64,000 nucleotides of DNA, from assembly GCA_963833745.1 (NCBI GenBank), contig CAWHZD010000001.1, positions 124,001-188,000 on the forward strand, written 5' to 3'. Positions 33,570 to 42,465 of this stretch are shown here, in pieces. Both the position numbers and the translations under genes were made by a program. The number at the start of each line of letters is the position of its first letter. Within the stretch, counting starts at the first letter, position 1. This DNA is from AP-15 sp963833745 (lineage in GTDB: Bacteria; Pseudomonadota; Alphaproteobacteria; ATCC43930; CGMCC-115725). The notes under the pieces are model-generated. The model was not told where the DNA came from and ran no database searches. It saw only the letters and a program-made list of their open reading frames with translations.

Positions 33570-35288
33570 ATCCGGCGCTCGTCGGCTCCACGCCGCTTGC
33601 GGGGTTACCACGAAATCGACCCGGCCCTCTTCGAGGGTCTTCAGGCATTCCTCGGGACGGTTGACGATCGGCTCCTCATGGACGTTGAGGCTGGTGTTCA
33701 CCAGCACCGGCAAGCCGGTCCGCGCCTTGAAGGCGCCGAGAACGTCGAAATAGCACGGGTTGTCCGCGCGCTCGATGATCTGCGGCCGGGCGCTGCCGTC
33801 GACGTGGACGACCCCGGGGATCTTGGCGCGCCACTCCCGCCGCACATCGCAGCTGACCGTCATGAAATGCGCGGCATAGCGGTTGCCGGGGCCGATGTCG
33901 AACACCGCGCCGGAGTCGTCCTCGCTGACCACTGGGGCAAAGGGCATGAACTCACTGCGCTGCAGCCGCTGGTTCAGCTTGCGGGTAATTTCCGGGTCGG
34001 CGGGATTGGCGAGAATGCTGCGGGCGCCGAGCGCGCGCGGGCCGTACTCCATGCGGCCATTGTAGATCGCCCCGATACGTCCTTGCGCCAGCCATTCGGC
34101 CGCCGTCGCCGCCGGGTCGCCATCTTCACGGAAGACCGCGGGAGACGCGGCAAAGACCTTGTCCACCAGCGCGTTGTGGTTGTCGCCCCAATAGACATTG
34201 GTCAGTCGCCGCCGCTGCGCCAGCCATGCTGGCAGGCCGTCCCGCTCGAGCAGAAATTGCAACACTCCACCGATGACGAGACCGTCATCGCCCATCGGCG
34301 GCACGATGAAGACCTCGTCCACCGGCAATGTCTCGGCCAGCAGGCGGTTGAGCCTGACATTGGCAAAAACCCCGCCCGCCAGGCCGAGACGGCGAACTTT
34401 GTGTATGTCCAGCAGGCGGCCCACCAATTCTCGAATGCAGTGCTCAAGCAGCGCTTGCACCGAGGCGGCGGCGTTTTCGCGGGTTTCGGTCAGGGCCAGC
34501 CGGTGAAAGCACTCGCGCATGACGCGGTGGTCGGCAAAATCCATCGCGATTCTGCCGTCGTCGGAGACCCCGTAGTGGCGCAGCATTTCCGGCAGCAGAG
34601 TCGGTTCGCCATACGCCGCAAGGCCGGTCAGCTTGCCCTCGTGGCGGTTGATCTTCCAGCCCAAGGCCTCGGTGACGCAGCCATAGGCAAGACCGAGGCT
34701 GCCGGATGGATGGTTTTCGCCAAGCCAGCGGTCGTCGCCGTAGAGATTGGTAAGCCTGCCGTCCTGCAGCAGATAATGGCTGTAGTAGACCTGATCGCCG
34801 ACCCCGTCGGCGGTGTACAGCAGCGCCTCGTCCCAGCCGGTAAAGAACAGGCTGGGCAGCGCGTGGGTGAAATGATGATTGGAAAAGAACACGCGCGCGT
34901 CGGGGCGCAGCCCCAGATCGGCCAACAGCGCCCCAGTATTGAACACGTCCTCGGCCCTGTAGCCCGGGTTTTTACGCAGGACGAGGCTGATCTCGTGCAT
35001 CCTCGGTCGCCCGGTCAGCCGCCGCACTTCTTCGCGCAGGCGTTCATATGACCGCCGGTGATTGAAATAATGCCGTCCAAACAGGCAACGCGTGCAGACC
35101 AGCACATCGATGTGACGGCGTTCGACGCCGGCGATGCGCAGGACCTCGGCGATCGATTTTTCGGGAAACCCGCCGGAACATTTGACCCGGTTCAGCCGCT
35201 CCTCCGCGACCGCAGCCAGCAACCTGTAGTTGTCGAACAGCGCCGCCGACGAATCGTGCGGGCCGCTGTGCAGGCTGAGGATCAACAT
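33555..35288 (-). CDS. Carbamoyltransferase (NodU/CmcH/TobZ family)
   Basis: A 577-residue sugar or small-molecule O-carbamoyltransferase. The N-terminal Kae1-like domain has ILSLHSGPHDSSAALFDN, the metal-site NHHFTHALPSLFFT (H138, H139, H142), TADGVGDQVYYSHY and LAGGVFANVRLNRLL. The C-terminal YrdC-like/NodU domain has GRMEYGPRALGARSILANP, QRSEFMPFAPVV and VLVNTSLNVHEEPIVNRPEECL. These enzymes make carbamoyl-adenylate from carbamoyl phosphate and ATP and pass it to a hydroxyl. It is the last gene of a minus-strand operon behind a GT4 glycosyltransferase (42-base gap), so a glycan acceptor is likely. ATG at 35288. Confidence 0.9.
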   Translation of the reverse strand: MLILSLHSGPHDSSAALFDNYRLLAAVAEERLNRVKCSGGFPEKSIAEVLRIAGVERRHIDVLVCTRCLFGRHYFNHRRSYERLREEVRRLTGRPRMHEISLVLRKNPGYRAEDVFNTGALLADLGLRPDARVFFSNHHFTHALPSLFFTGWDEALLYTADGVGDQVYYSHYLLQDGRLTNLYGDDRWLGENHPSGSLGLAYGCVTEALGWKINRHEGKLTGLAAYGEPTLLPEMLRHYGVSDDGRIAMDFADHRVMRECFHRLALTETRENAAASVQALLEHCIRELVGRLLDIHKVRRLGLAGGVFANVRLNRLLAETLPVDEVFIVPPMGDDGLVIGGVLQFLLERDGLPAWLAQRRRLTNVYWGDNHNALVDKVFAASPAVFREDGDPAATAAEWLAQGRIGAIYNGRMEYGPRALGARSILANPADPEITRKLNQRLQRSEFMPFAPVVSEDDSGAVFDIGPGNRYAAHFMTVSCDVRREWRAKIPGVVHVDGSARPQIIERADNPCYFDVLGAFKARTGLPVLVNTSLNVHEEPIVNRPEECLKTLEEGRVDFVVTPQAAWSRRAPDSGAQ

Positions 35289-35330
35289 TGCGGAATTTCT
35301 GGCGTGGTTACGGGGCGGCTGCGGGGTCGG

Positions 35331-36491
35331 TCAGGCGATGATCGCTGCAAATTGGCGGGCGAAGGCGTCGGGACCGTAGCGGCGGATCACATCGGCGCGG
35401 ATCGCGGCCCGGTCGTAGCGCGCAGCCTGGCCCAGCATCTGCAACAGCGCGTCTCTCAGCGCATGCCGATCCGCCCGAGGAACGAGCAGGCCGTTGGCTG
35501 CATCGATAAGGTGGTCCGGCCCGCCGCTGGCGGTGGCGACGACCGGCAGCCCGCAGGCCAGCGCCTCGATGACCACGACCCCGAAGGTCTCGGTGTTGCT
35601 GGCGAGCACAAAACCGTCGGCAGCGTCCATTTCCGCGCGCACGCGCTCGGCGGGAAGGGCGCCGGTGAAATCGACCTGCGCCGCGATCCCGAGCCGGGCC
35701 GTCAGTTGCCTGACGCTCGGCAGCGCCGGCCCGTCGCCGACCAGCCGCAGGCGCACATTCGCACTCCCGCGAAACGCCTCGGCAAAGGCTTCGACCAGCT
35801 GCGCATGCCCTTTCTCGGGCGACATCCGGGCGACGGACAGGAAGACGAACGCGCGATCTCCGCCGGGCGTCATTGCCGGGGGAGCCGCGGTCAGAAACGC
35901 CTCGCCCAGCACATTGGGCAGATATTGCCACGACGATCCTGGATATTGTTGCTCCAGCAGGCTGGCGAGATAAGGACTGACGGCGACGCATCGGCTCGCC
36001 CGCTTTGTCACCCGCCTGATCAGGTCGCGTTCCCACCAGCGCGGCCGCCCCTGCCGAAAACCGCGGCTGTGTTCGGTGACGACAAACGGAATGCCGTATC
36101 GCCGGTTGATCGCCAGCGCCAATACGCCGGCATTCAAGCAGCAATGCGCGTGAACCAGATCCGGCTGGCCGTTCTCGTCGAAGTAGCGATCGGCCAGTTT
36201 GTTACCGCAGCTGGTCCAGGCCAACGGATTGCGATAGGGAAGGCGCGGCAGCGCGGTAAAGCCGTTGCGCCGGTAGACCGGCACGCCGTCGTTTTCGACG
36301 GTCACCGGGGTGTGCCGTTGCCGCGCTACCCGTCCGGTTCGCAGATCGCGCCAGGTGTGAATGTCGGGTGCAAGTATCGCCACGCGATATCCGGCCGCCT
36401 TGAGCGCCAACGCCTGGTCACGAAAATAGCCGCCGCCCGACCCGCGCCCGTCCGAATACCAGGACGGGATCACCAGGATGTGCTTGGTCAA
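35331..36491 (-). CDS. Glycosyltransferase family 4 protein
   Basis: A 386-residue GT-B enzyme. The N-terminal domain begins TKHILVIPSWYSDGRGSGGGYFRDQALALKAAGY. The C-terminal nucleotide-sugar domain has FVFLSVARMSPEKGHAQLVEAFAEAF and the EX7E motif in SNTETFGVVVIEALACGLPVVAT, then GGPDHLIDAANGLLVP. The donor and acceptor are unknown. The start is TTG at 36491: it overlaps the stop of the CMD gene (TTGA), and no ATG or GTG lies between that stop and the conserved strand. It is followed by the carbamoyltransferase, so the pair may make a carbamoylated glycan. Confidence 0.87.
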   Translation of the reverse strand: MTKHILVIPSWYSDGRGSGGGYFRDQALALKAAGYRVAILAPDIHTWRDLRTGRVARQRHTPVTVENDGVPVYRRNGFTALPRLPYRNPLAWTSCGNKLADRYFDENGQPDLVHAHCCLNAGVLALAINRRYGIPFVVTEHSRGFRQGRPRWWERDLIRRVTKRASRCVAVSPYLASLLEQQYPGSSWQYLPNVLGEAFLTAAPPAMTPGGDRAFVFLSVARMSPEKGHAQLVEAFAEAFRGSANVRLRLVGDGPALPSVRQLTARLGIAAQVDFTGALPAERVRAEMDAADGFVLASNTETFGVVVIEALACGLPVVATASGGPDHLIDAANGLLVPRADRHALRDALLQMLGQAARYDRAAIRADVIRRYGPDAFARQFAAIIA

Positions 36492-36904
36492 TCGCCGGCT
36501 TTCTTCTCCGCCTGCTGCTCGGCGCGATGCTCGGCGAAGACCCTGCTCGCCACCATCATCGATTCGCGGATGATCGGCACCCCGACATAGCCCGAGAGAT
36601 GAAGCAACGCCTCGGTCAGCTCCTCCTCGGTCCAGCCCTGGCGCAGCGCCATGCGCAGATGCAATCCCAGTTCGGGTTCGCGCCCGGTCGCCGTGTCGGA
36701 GATCACGCAAATCAACGCCCGGGTCTTGAGGTCGAGGCCGGGCCGCGTCCACAGCGCGCCGAATACGGTCTCGGTGGCGACGTCGATGAATTTCTTCATG
36801 ACCGGATCGCTGTAGATCTCGCGCGCCGAGCGTTCGACGGCGGCGTCACCCATCAGCCGGCGCCGCATCGCCGCCCCTTTTTGATACAGCTCGCTTTCGG
36901 CCAT
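36488..36904 (-). CDS. Carboxymuconolactone decarboxylase family protein (138 aa)
   Basis: A 138-residue CMD-fold protein with YQKGAAMRRRLMGDAAVERS, FGALWTRPGLDLKTRALICVIS and LHLRMALRQGWTEEELTEALLHLSGYVGVPIIRE. The pattern fits PcaC-type 4-carboxymuconolactone decarboxylases, but no other protocatechuate genes are near, and many such proteins have other roles. No AhpD-type CxxC motif is present, so it is not a peroxidase. ATG at 36904; the stop overlaps the TTG of the glycosyltransferase gene. Confidence 0.88.
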   Translation of the reverse strand: MAESELYQKGAAMRRRLMGDAAVERSAREIYSDPVMKKFIDVATETVFGALWTRPGLDLKTRALICVISDTATGREPELGLHLRMALRQGWTEEELTEALLHLSGYVGVPIIRESMMVASRVFAEHRAEQQAEKKAGD

Positions 36905-36947
36905 CGGTTTGTCCCTCGGTTGCTTGCGATCGGCGCCGTCGTGGGCG

Positions 36948-37271
36948 TTACCGCCCGGCGAACACGTCTTTTGCCACCAGTGCCGCGGTCATCGCCGCCG
37001 GCCAGCCGGCATAAAAAGCGAGATGGGTGATCAGCTCGCCCAATTCCTCCTGGCTCAGCCCGTTGTCGAGCGCGCGGCCCAGATGCCCGACCAGCTGCTT
37101 CTCGCGGCCGAGTGCAACCAGGGTCGCGACCGTGATCAGGCTGCGCTCGCGCTTGGACAGGCCGGGGCGCTCCCAGACGTCGCCGTAGACGACCTTCTCG
37201 GCGAGGTCGATCAGCTTTGGCGCAATCTGCCGAACCTGTTCGCGGGCAGGCGAGGGCGGTGTTACGGGCAT
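36948..37271 (-). CDS. Carboxymuconolactone decarboxylase family protein (107 aa)
   Basis: A 107-residue second CMD-fold protein, with VVYGDVWERPGLSKRERSLITVATLVALG and LGRALDNGLSQEELGELITHLAFYAGWPAAMTAALVAKDVF. It shares the two-helix core with its neighbour but lacks the N-terminal extension. Such small proteins often form hexamers, and the two may form a mixed assembly, which is inference. It is the first gene of the minus-strand operon; the 43-base gap to the next gene supports co-transcription. ATG at 37271 is divergent from panE, 116 bases away. Confidence 0.87.
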   Translation of the reverse strand: MPVTPPSPAREQVRQIAPKLIDLAEKVVYGDVWERPGLSKRERSLITVATLVALGREKQLVGHLGRALDNGLSQEELGELITHLAFYAGWPAAMTAALVAKDVFAGR

Positions 37272-37387
37272 CGGCTAATCTCCTTTGCCGGGGGATGTTC
37301 TCGTTGTCGTTCGCTCGAATTTTCCGCGCTACAGTAAAGCTCTTCGCGCTCGAAATCACCTGGGCGCAATCCGGTCGGGAGAATTTT

Positions 37388-38311
37388 ATGCGCATTGCGG
37401 TCATCGGCGCCGGCGGCATCGGTGCGATCTATGGCGCGTCGCTCGCCAAGGCCGGGGAGGAGGTCATTTTTGTCGCCCGCGGCGCCCATGTCGCGGCGAT
37501 GCGTGAGAACGGTCTGCGGATCGAGGGCGACCGCGGCGAAACGCACATCCGCCCGGCCCAGGCCACCGACGACATCGCCTCCATCGGCACCGTCGATTAC
37601 GTGCTGTTTGCCGTCAAATTGTGGGATGTCGAGAGCGCCGGGCAGCAGATCCGCCCGCTCGTCGGGCCGAATACCGCGGTTATCCCGTTGCAGAACGGCG
37701 TCGACGCCGCCGAGCGGCTGAGCGCGATCCTCGGGCCGGAGCCGGTGATGGGCGGGACCGCTTTTGTCACCGGCTCGATCGTGGCGCCGGGTGTCGTGCG
37801 CCAGACCGGAACCTACCAGCAAATGACCTTCGGCGAGCTCGACGGCAGCGGCAGCGTCCGCGGCGAGCGCCTGCGCGACCTGTGCGCGGCGGCCGGGTTC
37901 GAGGGGATGTTGAGCCCCGATGTCAAAGTCCCGATTTGGGAAAAATTCCTTCTGCTGGTGCCGCTGGCCAGCCTCAACGCGGTGACCCGGCTGCCGCTCG
38001 GCAAATGGCGCGCCGACCCTGATCTGCTTGCGCTGTTCAAGACGGTTCTGAGCGAGACGATCGCCGTCGGCCGTGCCGAGGGCGTGCCGCTGCCGCCCGA
38101 CAGCGCCGACAAGACGCTCGCCATGATGTGGGCGATGCCCGACTATCACATGACCTCGATGGGCAACGATTTGGCGCGCGGCAATCGTCTCGAACTGCCG
38201 TGGTTTGCCGGCAAGGTCGTCGAGCTCGGCCGCCGCCACGCCATTCCGACCCCGGCCAACGGCTTTATCTACACGGCGCTGAAGCCCCACGCGAACGGCG
38301 CTGTTGCCTAA
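37388..38311 (+). CDS. panE: 2-dehydropantoate 2-reductase family protein
   Basis: A 307-residue ketopantoate-reductase-fold protein. It has the NADP-binding motif MRIAVIGAGGIGAIYGASLAKAG, the segment VDYVLFAVKLWDVESAGQQI, VIPLQNGVDAAERL and the catalytic lysine/glutamate region (VKVPIWEKFLLLVPLASLNAVTRLPLG). ATG at 37388 is the start that fits the glycine-rich strand; the open frame upstream is an unrelated extension overlapping the CMD gene. In the pathway it makes pantoate for CoA. Many paralogs have other substrates, so the symbol is provisional. Confidence 0.85.
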   Translation: MRIAVIGAGGIGAIYGASLAKAGEEVIFVARGAHVAAMRENGLRIEGDRGETHIRPAQATDDIASIGTVDYVLFAVKLWDVESAGQQIRPLVGPNTAVIPLQNGVDAAERLSAILGPEPVMGGTAFVTGSIVAPGVVRQTGTYQQMTFGELDGSGSVRGERLRDLCAAAGFEGMLSPDVKVPIWEKFLLLVPLASLNAVTRLPLGKWRADPDLLALFKTVLSETIAVGRAEGVPLPPDSADKTLAMMWAMPDYHMTSMGNDLARGNRLELPWFAGKVVELGRRHAIPTPANGFIYTALKPHANGAVA

Positions 38312-38398
38312 CCTCCACCCTGCTTTGGTTGAGCTTGTGCCGATCCCCATCTCACAATTGAGATTAAGAAAGGTGGCATGTCGTCGTCCGGTAATGTC

Positions 38399-38620
38399 CT
38401 AATTTGACCGGAAACCCGAAACGACCCACGGCAGGCCGAGTATAGTGGTGGCTGCGAGAGCGACCTTCGTCGGCATCGTGAGCGCCGGGGGCAGAGACGA
38501 CGCATTTTCCGACGCCGGCGGTCGCAGGATGTAGGCACAGGTCCAAAACACCAGCCACAGCACCGTCAAGCCTATTCCAAGCCGAATGAACCCCCGGTGC
38601 AAATTCACCTCGCCGCACAC
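38399..38620 (-). CDS. Small two-helix membrane protein, hypothetical
   Basis: A 73-residue protein with two hydrophobic segments, RLGIGLTVLWLVFWTCAYIL (about 12-31) and VALAATTILGLPWVVSG (about 53-69), joined by a polar loop. The RGFIRL ... PWVVSGFR pattern recalls small alphaproteobacterial membrane proteins of unknown role. The start is GTG at 38620, or GTG at 38608, which follows GCGAG. It sits between panE and the M81 gene without obvious partners. Confidence 0.55.
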   Translation of the reverse strand: MCGEVNLHRGFIRLGIGLTVLWLVFWTCAYILRPPASENASSLPPALTMPTKVALAATTILGLPWVVSGFRSN

Positions 38621-38712
38621 TGTTCAGCTGCAGTCGCCCGCCCGCCCGCCACCTTGTGGGTGATCGCCGGGTGGCCGATGCTGCACCGCTAAGAGCCGCT
38701 GGATAAATGGCC

Positions 38713-40203
38713 CTAATCGGCGGGCGCGTTCGGTAGCTTCGCTCCGACAAGCGGGAGCCGCCATTCGACGTTGTCGTCGAGCGGGATTACCGGGCGCGGC
38801 AGGCGCGTCCATTCGAAGCGGTTCAGCATCGGCGAGGTCAAGCCGGGGAGGTCGACTTCGACGATCTGGCCGGGGTCGAAGAACTCGTCGAACCCGCCGC
38901 GGAAATGGCCGCGCGACTTGACGACGACCGAACGCACCCGGCCGATGTCGAGCCCCATCATCTCGAAAAACACCGGGTCGGCGCATTGCACCCGGTGCGA
39001 CACGACGACCACGGTGACCCCGCCGACTTGCAATGCCGCGCACGGCCCGAGCTCGATCCGCATCCCGGCATAGATGCCGCGCCGTCCGACGCAATTGCCG
39101 TCGGTCAGTGCCGCGACCGTTGCTGGGGCGGCCCAAGGCTCGGAAAAATTCGTCGTCTCCGAGCGGTTGAAATGCGCCTCGAAACGCGCCCCGACCCCCA
39201 GCCGATGCGCCTCGGCGGCGAGCGGCGGATCATAAAAGACGCCGAGTAATGCGTCCTCGACACCGACCTCGTAAAACGCGCGCAACAGAAAAATCGTGTT
39301 GCCGCGCCCGCCGCCGCCCGGGTTGTCGGCGACATCGGCAAAGGCCAGCGCCGGCAACGCCCGGTTGGCCCAGCCGAGCTCGGCGATCTCGTGCGCCAAC
39401 GCCGCGGCGGCGGCTTTGTCGCGGCGTGCGGTGACGACGACGGCAAGCCCGTTGTCGGCGGTGTCGGCAAAGGCAAACCCGCCCATGACCGACACGTTGA
39501 GGATCTCCGGGGTGATCCGGCGCTGGCCGAGCTCGATCATCTCGGCGTAAGGGCCGGCAGCGGTCAGCATCGTCACCGTCGGCGGCACGATCGGCAGCCG
39601 GATCAAGACCGCCTGCGGCTTCAGCCCGGTCAGCATTTCGCGGATCGCCATTGCCGCCTCGGCGCCGCGCTCGCGCATGTCGAGATGCGGGTTGGTGCGA
39701 TAGCCGATAAAGGCGTCGATCGACTGCACCATCCGCTGCGACACGTTGGCGTGCAGATCGAGGGTCGCGGCGATCGGCACATCGGGGCCGACGATCCGCC
39801 GCACCCGCTCGAACAACAGCCCGTCGGGGTCGTCCTCCTCGGTCGTCAAGCCGGCGCCGTGCGAGCAGATGTAGACGGCGTCGACCGGCAGCGCCGCCCG
39901 CAGCCGGTGCTCGGTCGTGTCGAGCAATTCGACGAAAAAGCCGTGCTCGACCGGGCCGTTGGGCTCGGTCATCGCCAGCGCGATACCGACGGGCGTCCAC
40001 GGCCCCGAGGCGTCCATCGCCGCGACGAAGCCCGGCGTCTCGGCCAGCATCCGCGGCGTCGATGCCCGCGCCTCGGCGACAATCGCATCGCCCTCGAGAT
40101 AGGTGCGCGCGGTGAAATGCGCCTTGGTTGCGACCGGCGCGAATTTGTTGCACTCGATCGAAAAGCCGAGCAGCGCCACGCGCGGCGACGAGGACAGAGA
40201 CAT
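38713..40203 (-). CDS. M81 family metallopeptidase (MlrC-like)
   Basis: A 496-residue member of the MlrC family, named after the microcystin-degrading Zn enzyme of Sphingomonas but widespread and mostly of unknown substrate. The N-terminal domain has RVALLGFSIECNKFAP, YICSHGAGLTTEEDDPDGLLFERV, DLHANVSQRM and GYRTNPHLDMRERG, which provide the metal-binding His and Asp residues. The C-terminal domain has DVADNPGGGGRGNTIFLLRAF and VQCADPVFFEMMGLDIGRVRSVVVKSRGHFR. ATG at 40203. It is divergent from the M20 amidohydrolase with 81 bases between, so both may be controlled together. Confidence 0.88.
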   Translation of the reverse strand: MSLSSSPRVALLGFSIECNKFAPVATKAHFTARTYLEGDAIVAEARASTPRMLAETPGFVAAMDASGPWTPVGIALAMTEPNGPVEHGFFVELLDTTEHRLRAALPVDAVYICSHGAGLTTEEDDPDGLLFERVRRIVGPDVPIAATLDLHANVSQRMVQSIDAFIGYRTNPHLDMRERGAEAAMAIREMLTGLKPQAVLIRLPIVPPTVTMLTAAGPYAEMIELGQRRITPEILNVSVMGGFAFADTADNGLAVVVTARRDKAAAAALAHEIAELGWANRALPALAFADVADNPGGGGRGNTIFLLRAFYEVGVEDALLGVFYDPPLAAEAHRLGVGARFEAHFNRSETTNFSEPWAAPATVAALTDGNCVGRRGIYAGMRIELGPCAALQVGGVTVVVVSHRVQCADPVFFEMMGLDIGRVRSVVVKSRGHFRGGFDEFFDPGQIVEVDLPGLTSPMLNRFEWTRLPRPVIPLDDNVEWRLPLVGAKLPNAPAD

Positions 40204-40284
40204 GCCGGGGACCTGCGTGCGGTTTCCGTCGGCCGCGATCCTAGGCTAGTCTCCGCCCAACCGCTACGCTCGGGACGAGAAAGC

Positions 40285-41511
40285 ATGCCGACCATCGACG
40301 GACAACGGGTTGTCGCCGACCTCAGGCGGCTCGGCGAATTCGGCCGATACAAGACCGGCGTCCACCGCCCGACCTATTCGCGGGACGACGTCGCATCGCG
40401 GCATTGGCTCGCCGAGCGGCTGCGCGAGGCCGGGCTCGACCCGGTCATCGACGGCATCGGCAATGTCATCGGCCGGCACCCGCGCGCGCAGCGACGGCTT
40501 CTGGTCGGCTCGCACAGCGAGACCCAGCCTTATGGCGGCTGGCTCGACGGCGCTCTCGGAGTGATCTACGGGCTGGAACTCGCCCGCGCCTTTGCCGCCG
40601 ACCCCGACTGCGCCGGGCTCGGCGTCGAGGTCGCCGCCTGGGCCGACGAGGAAGGGCATTACGGCAGCTATCTCGGCAGCCGCTCGTATGTCGGCGCGCT
40701 CGGCGAGGACGAGATCGACCAGGTCAAGGGCCGCGACACCGGCAAGCCGCTGCGCGACGCACTGGCCGAGGCCGGATTTGCCGGCCGCCCGCGCGAGCAG
40801 GTCGAGCCCGGCCGCCACGTCGGCTATCTCGAAGCCCATATCGAGCAAGGGGACACGCTCGACACATCCGGGCTGCGCATCGGAATCGTCGAAACCATCG
40901 TCGGCATCCGCAATTTCCGCATTGCCTTCACCGGCGAGCAGAACCACGCCGGCACCACCCGCATGGTCCGGCGCAAGGACGCCGGCGTCGCGATGGTGCG
41001 GCTCGCAGCGCGCATCCACGACCGTTTTCCGGACGTCGCCGGTCCGCGCACGGTGTGGACGATCGGGCGCATGGTGCTGGAGCCGAACGCGCCTTCGGTC
41101 GTCCCCGGCCATGCCGAACTGCAGCTTCAGTTCCGCGACGCCGATCCCGCCCATCTCGACGCGTGCGAACGGAATTTGTCTGCGCTAGTCACCGAAGCCA
41201 AGCACGCCAGCCCGTGCCGGATCGACATCGAACCGACCGCCCGCAGCGCGCCGCGGCCGATGGATGCAGGCTTCCAGGCATTGATCGAGGCGGCTGCTGA
41301 AGACCACGCGCCGGGAATGCACATGCGCATGCCGAGTGCCGCCGGCCATGACGCCGCCGTGTTGTCGGAGCGCATGCCGGCCGGGATGATGTTCATCCCC
41401 AGCCTCGGCGGTGTCAGCCACCATTGGTCCGAGGATACGAGAGAGGACGACATCGTGCTCGGCGCCCAAATTTTCGCCGATGCCGCCGCCCGCATCCTGC
41501 GCGCCGCGTAG
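40285..41511 (+). CDS. M20 family Zn-dependent amidohydrolase (hydantoinase/carbamoylase type)
   Basis: A 408-residue enzyme of the allantoate amidohydrolase / N-carbamoyl-amino-acid hydrolase group. Metal and substrate motifs are LVGSHSETQPYGGWLDGALGVIYGLE, WADEEGHYGSYLGSRS, YLEAHIEQGDTL, the dimerisation-domain FTGEQNHAGTTRMVRRKDAG, and GGVSHHWSEDT near the end. The second motif residue is Glu (SHSET) where many relatives have Asp (SHxDT). ATG at 40285 matches the family N-terminus; the upstream open frame is antisense to mlrC. The next gene begins 11 bases after its stop, so the three plus-strand genes are likely one operon. Confidence 0.88.
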   Translation: MPTIDGQRVVADLRRLGEFGRYKTGVHRPTYSRDDVASRHWLAERLREAGLDPVIDGIGNVIGRHPRAQRRLLVGSHSETQPYGGWLDGALGVIYGLELARAFAADPDCAGLGVEVAAWADEEGHYGSYLGSRSYVGALGEDEIDQVKGRDTGKPLRDALAEAGFAGRPREQVEPGRHVGYLEAHIEQGDTLDTSGLRIGIVETIVGIRNFRIAFTGEQNHAGTTRMVRRKDAGVAMVRLAARIHDRFPDVAGPRTVWTIGRMVLEPNAPSVVPGHAELQLQFRDADPAHLDACERNLSALVTEAKHASPCRIDIEPTARSAPRPMDAGFQALIEAAAEDHAPGMHMRMPSAAGHDAAVLSERMPAGMMFIPSLGGVSHHWSEDTREDDIVLGAQIFADAAARILRAA

Positions 41512-41522
41512 AGGTTGAACCG

Positions 41523-42452
41523 ATGACGATCGTTTTGCAGGAATCGCTGCGCGGGTTGTTTTACGCGCCGTTTTACGCCTGTTTCGCATTGGGGGCGTTC
41601 GCGGGCGAAGGGGTCGAGGTAAGGTTTGTCAGCGCGCCGTCGCCCGGGGCGGCGCCGGACGGGCTCTTCGCCGGTACCGTTGATGTCAGCTGGGGCGGGC
41701 CGATGCGCGTCAACCAGCTTTACGAATCCCGGCCCGATTGCGACCTGGTCTGCATCGGCGAGGCCGTAACCCGCGATCCGTTCTTCCTGGTCGGACGCGA
41801 GCCGAACCCCGATTTCACTGTTGCCGACCTGCTCGGCCGGCGGGTCGCGACGGTCAGCGAGGTGCCGACACCCTGGCTCTGCCTGCAGGACGATCTTCGC
41901 CGTGAGGGTCTTGATCCCGATACGCTGCCGCGCATCGCCGACCGCACGATGGCCGACAACACCGCCGCGCTCCGCCGCGGCGAGATTGACGTCGTGCAAC
42001 TGTTCCAACCCTTTGTCGAAGAGCTGGTCGCATCCGGCGACGGTCATGTCTGGTACGCCGCGGCGACACGCGGGCCGACCTCCTACACCGCGTTCTACAC
42101 CCGCCGCGCGGTCCTCGCCGAGAAACGCGACGAGCTGAGGAAACTCGTCCGCGCCCTCTACCGCACGCAGAAATGGCTGTCTGCGAACCCTCCCGAGGCG
42201 CTGGCCGACGCCGCGCAATCGTATTTTCCGAGGGTTCGGCAGGGCCTGATGCGCGCTGCGGTCGCCCGCTATCGCGCCCTCGGCATCTGGGGCCATAACC
42301 CGATCCTGCCGCGCTCGGGCTATGAGCAGCTGCGCGCGAGCCTGGTCTCGGGCGGGTTCGTCACGCACGGGGCGCCGTTCGAGCAGGCTGTCGACAACAG
42401 CCTCGCCGAGGAGGCCGTCCACGACGACCCGCCGGCATTGCCCGGCGCCTGA
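41523..42452 (+). CDS. NMT1/THI5-like periplasmic-binding-fold protein without signal peptide
   Basis: A 309-residue protein of the SsuA/THI5 group. MTIVLQESLRGLFYAPFYACFALGAFAGEGVEVRFV is the first lobe, and GTVDVSWGGPMRVNQLY, DLVCIGEAVTRDPFFLVGR, ATVSEVPTPWLCLQDDLRR and VVQLFQPFVEELV continue the fold. ABC-transporter binding proteins have signal peptides, but this one starts directly with the first strand and no permease or ATPase is adjacent. The CCCFC motif of yeast Thi5 is not present. It may be a cytosolic binding protein or enzyme serving the M20 amidohydrolase (11 bases upstream). ATG at 41523. Confidence 0.8.
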   Translation: MTIVLQESLRGLFYAPFYACFALGAFAGEGVEVRFVSAPSPGAAPDGLFAGTVDVSWGGPMRVNQLYESRPDCDLVCIGEAVTRDPFFLVGREPNPDFTVADLLGRRVATVSEVPTPWLCLQDDLRREGLDPDTLPRIADRTMADNTAALRRGEIDVVQLFQPFVEELVASGDGHVWYAAATRGPTSYTAFYTRRAVLAEKRDELRKLVRALYRTQKWLSANPPEALADAAQSYFPRVRQGLMRAAVARYRALGIWGHNPILPRSGYEQLRASLVSGGFVTHGAPFEQAVDNSLAEEAVHDDPPALPGA

Positions 42453-42465
42453 CCCGTCACCGCTA

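Noticed and set aside
39391..40284. Upstream extension of the M20 gene
   Set aside because: It is antisense to the mlrC-type gene, and the family N-terminus begins at ATG 40285.
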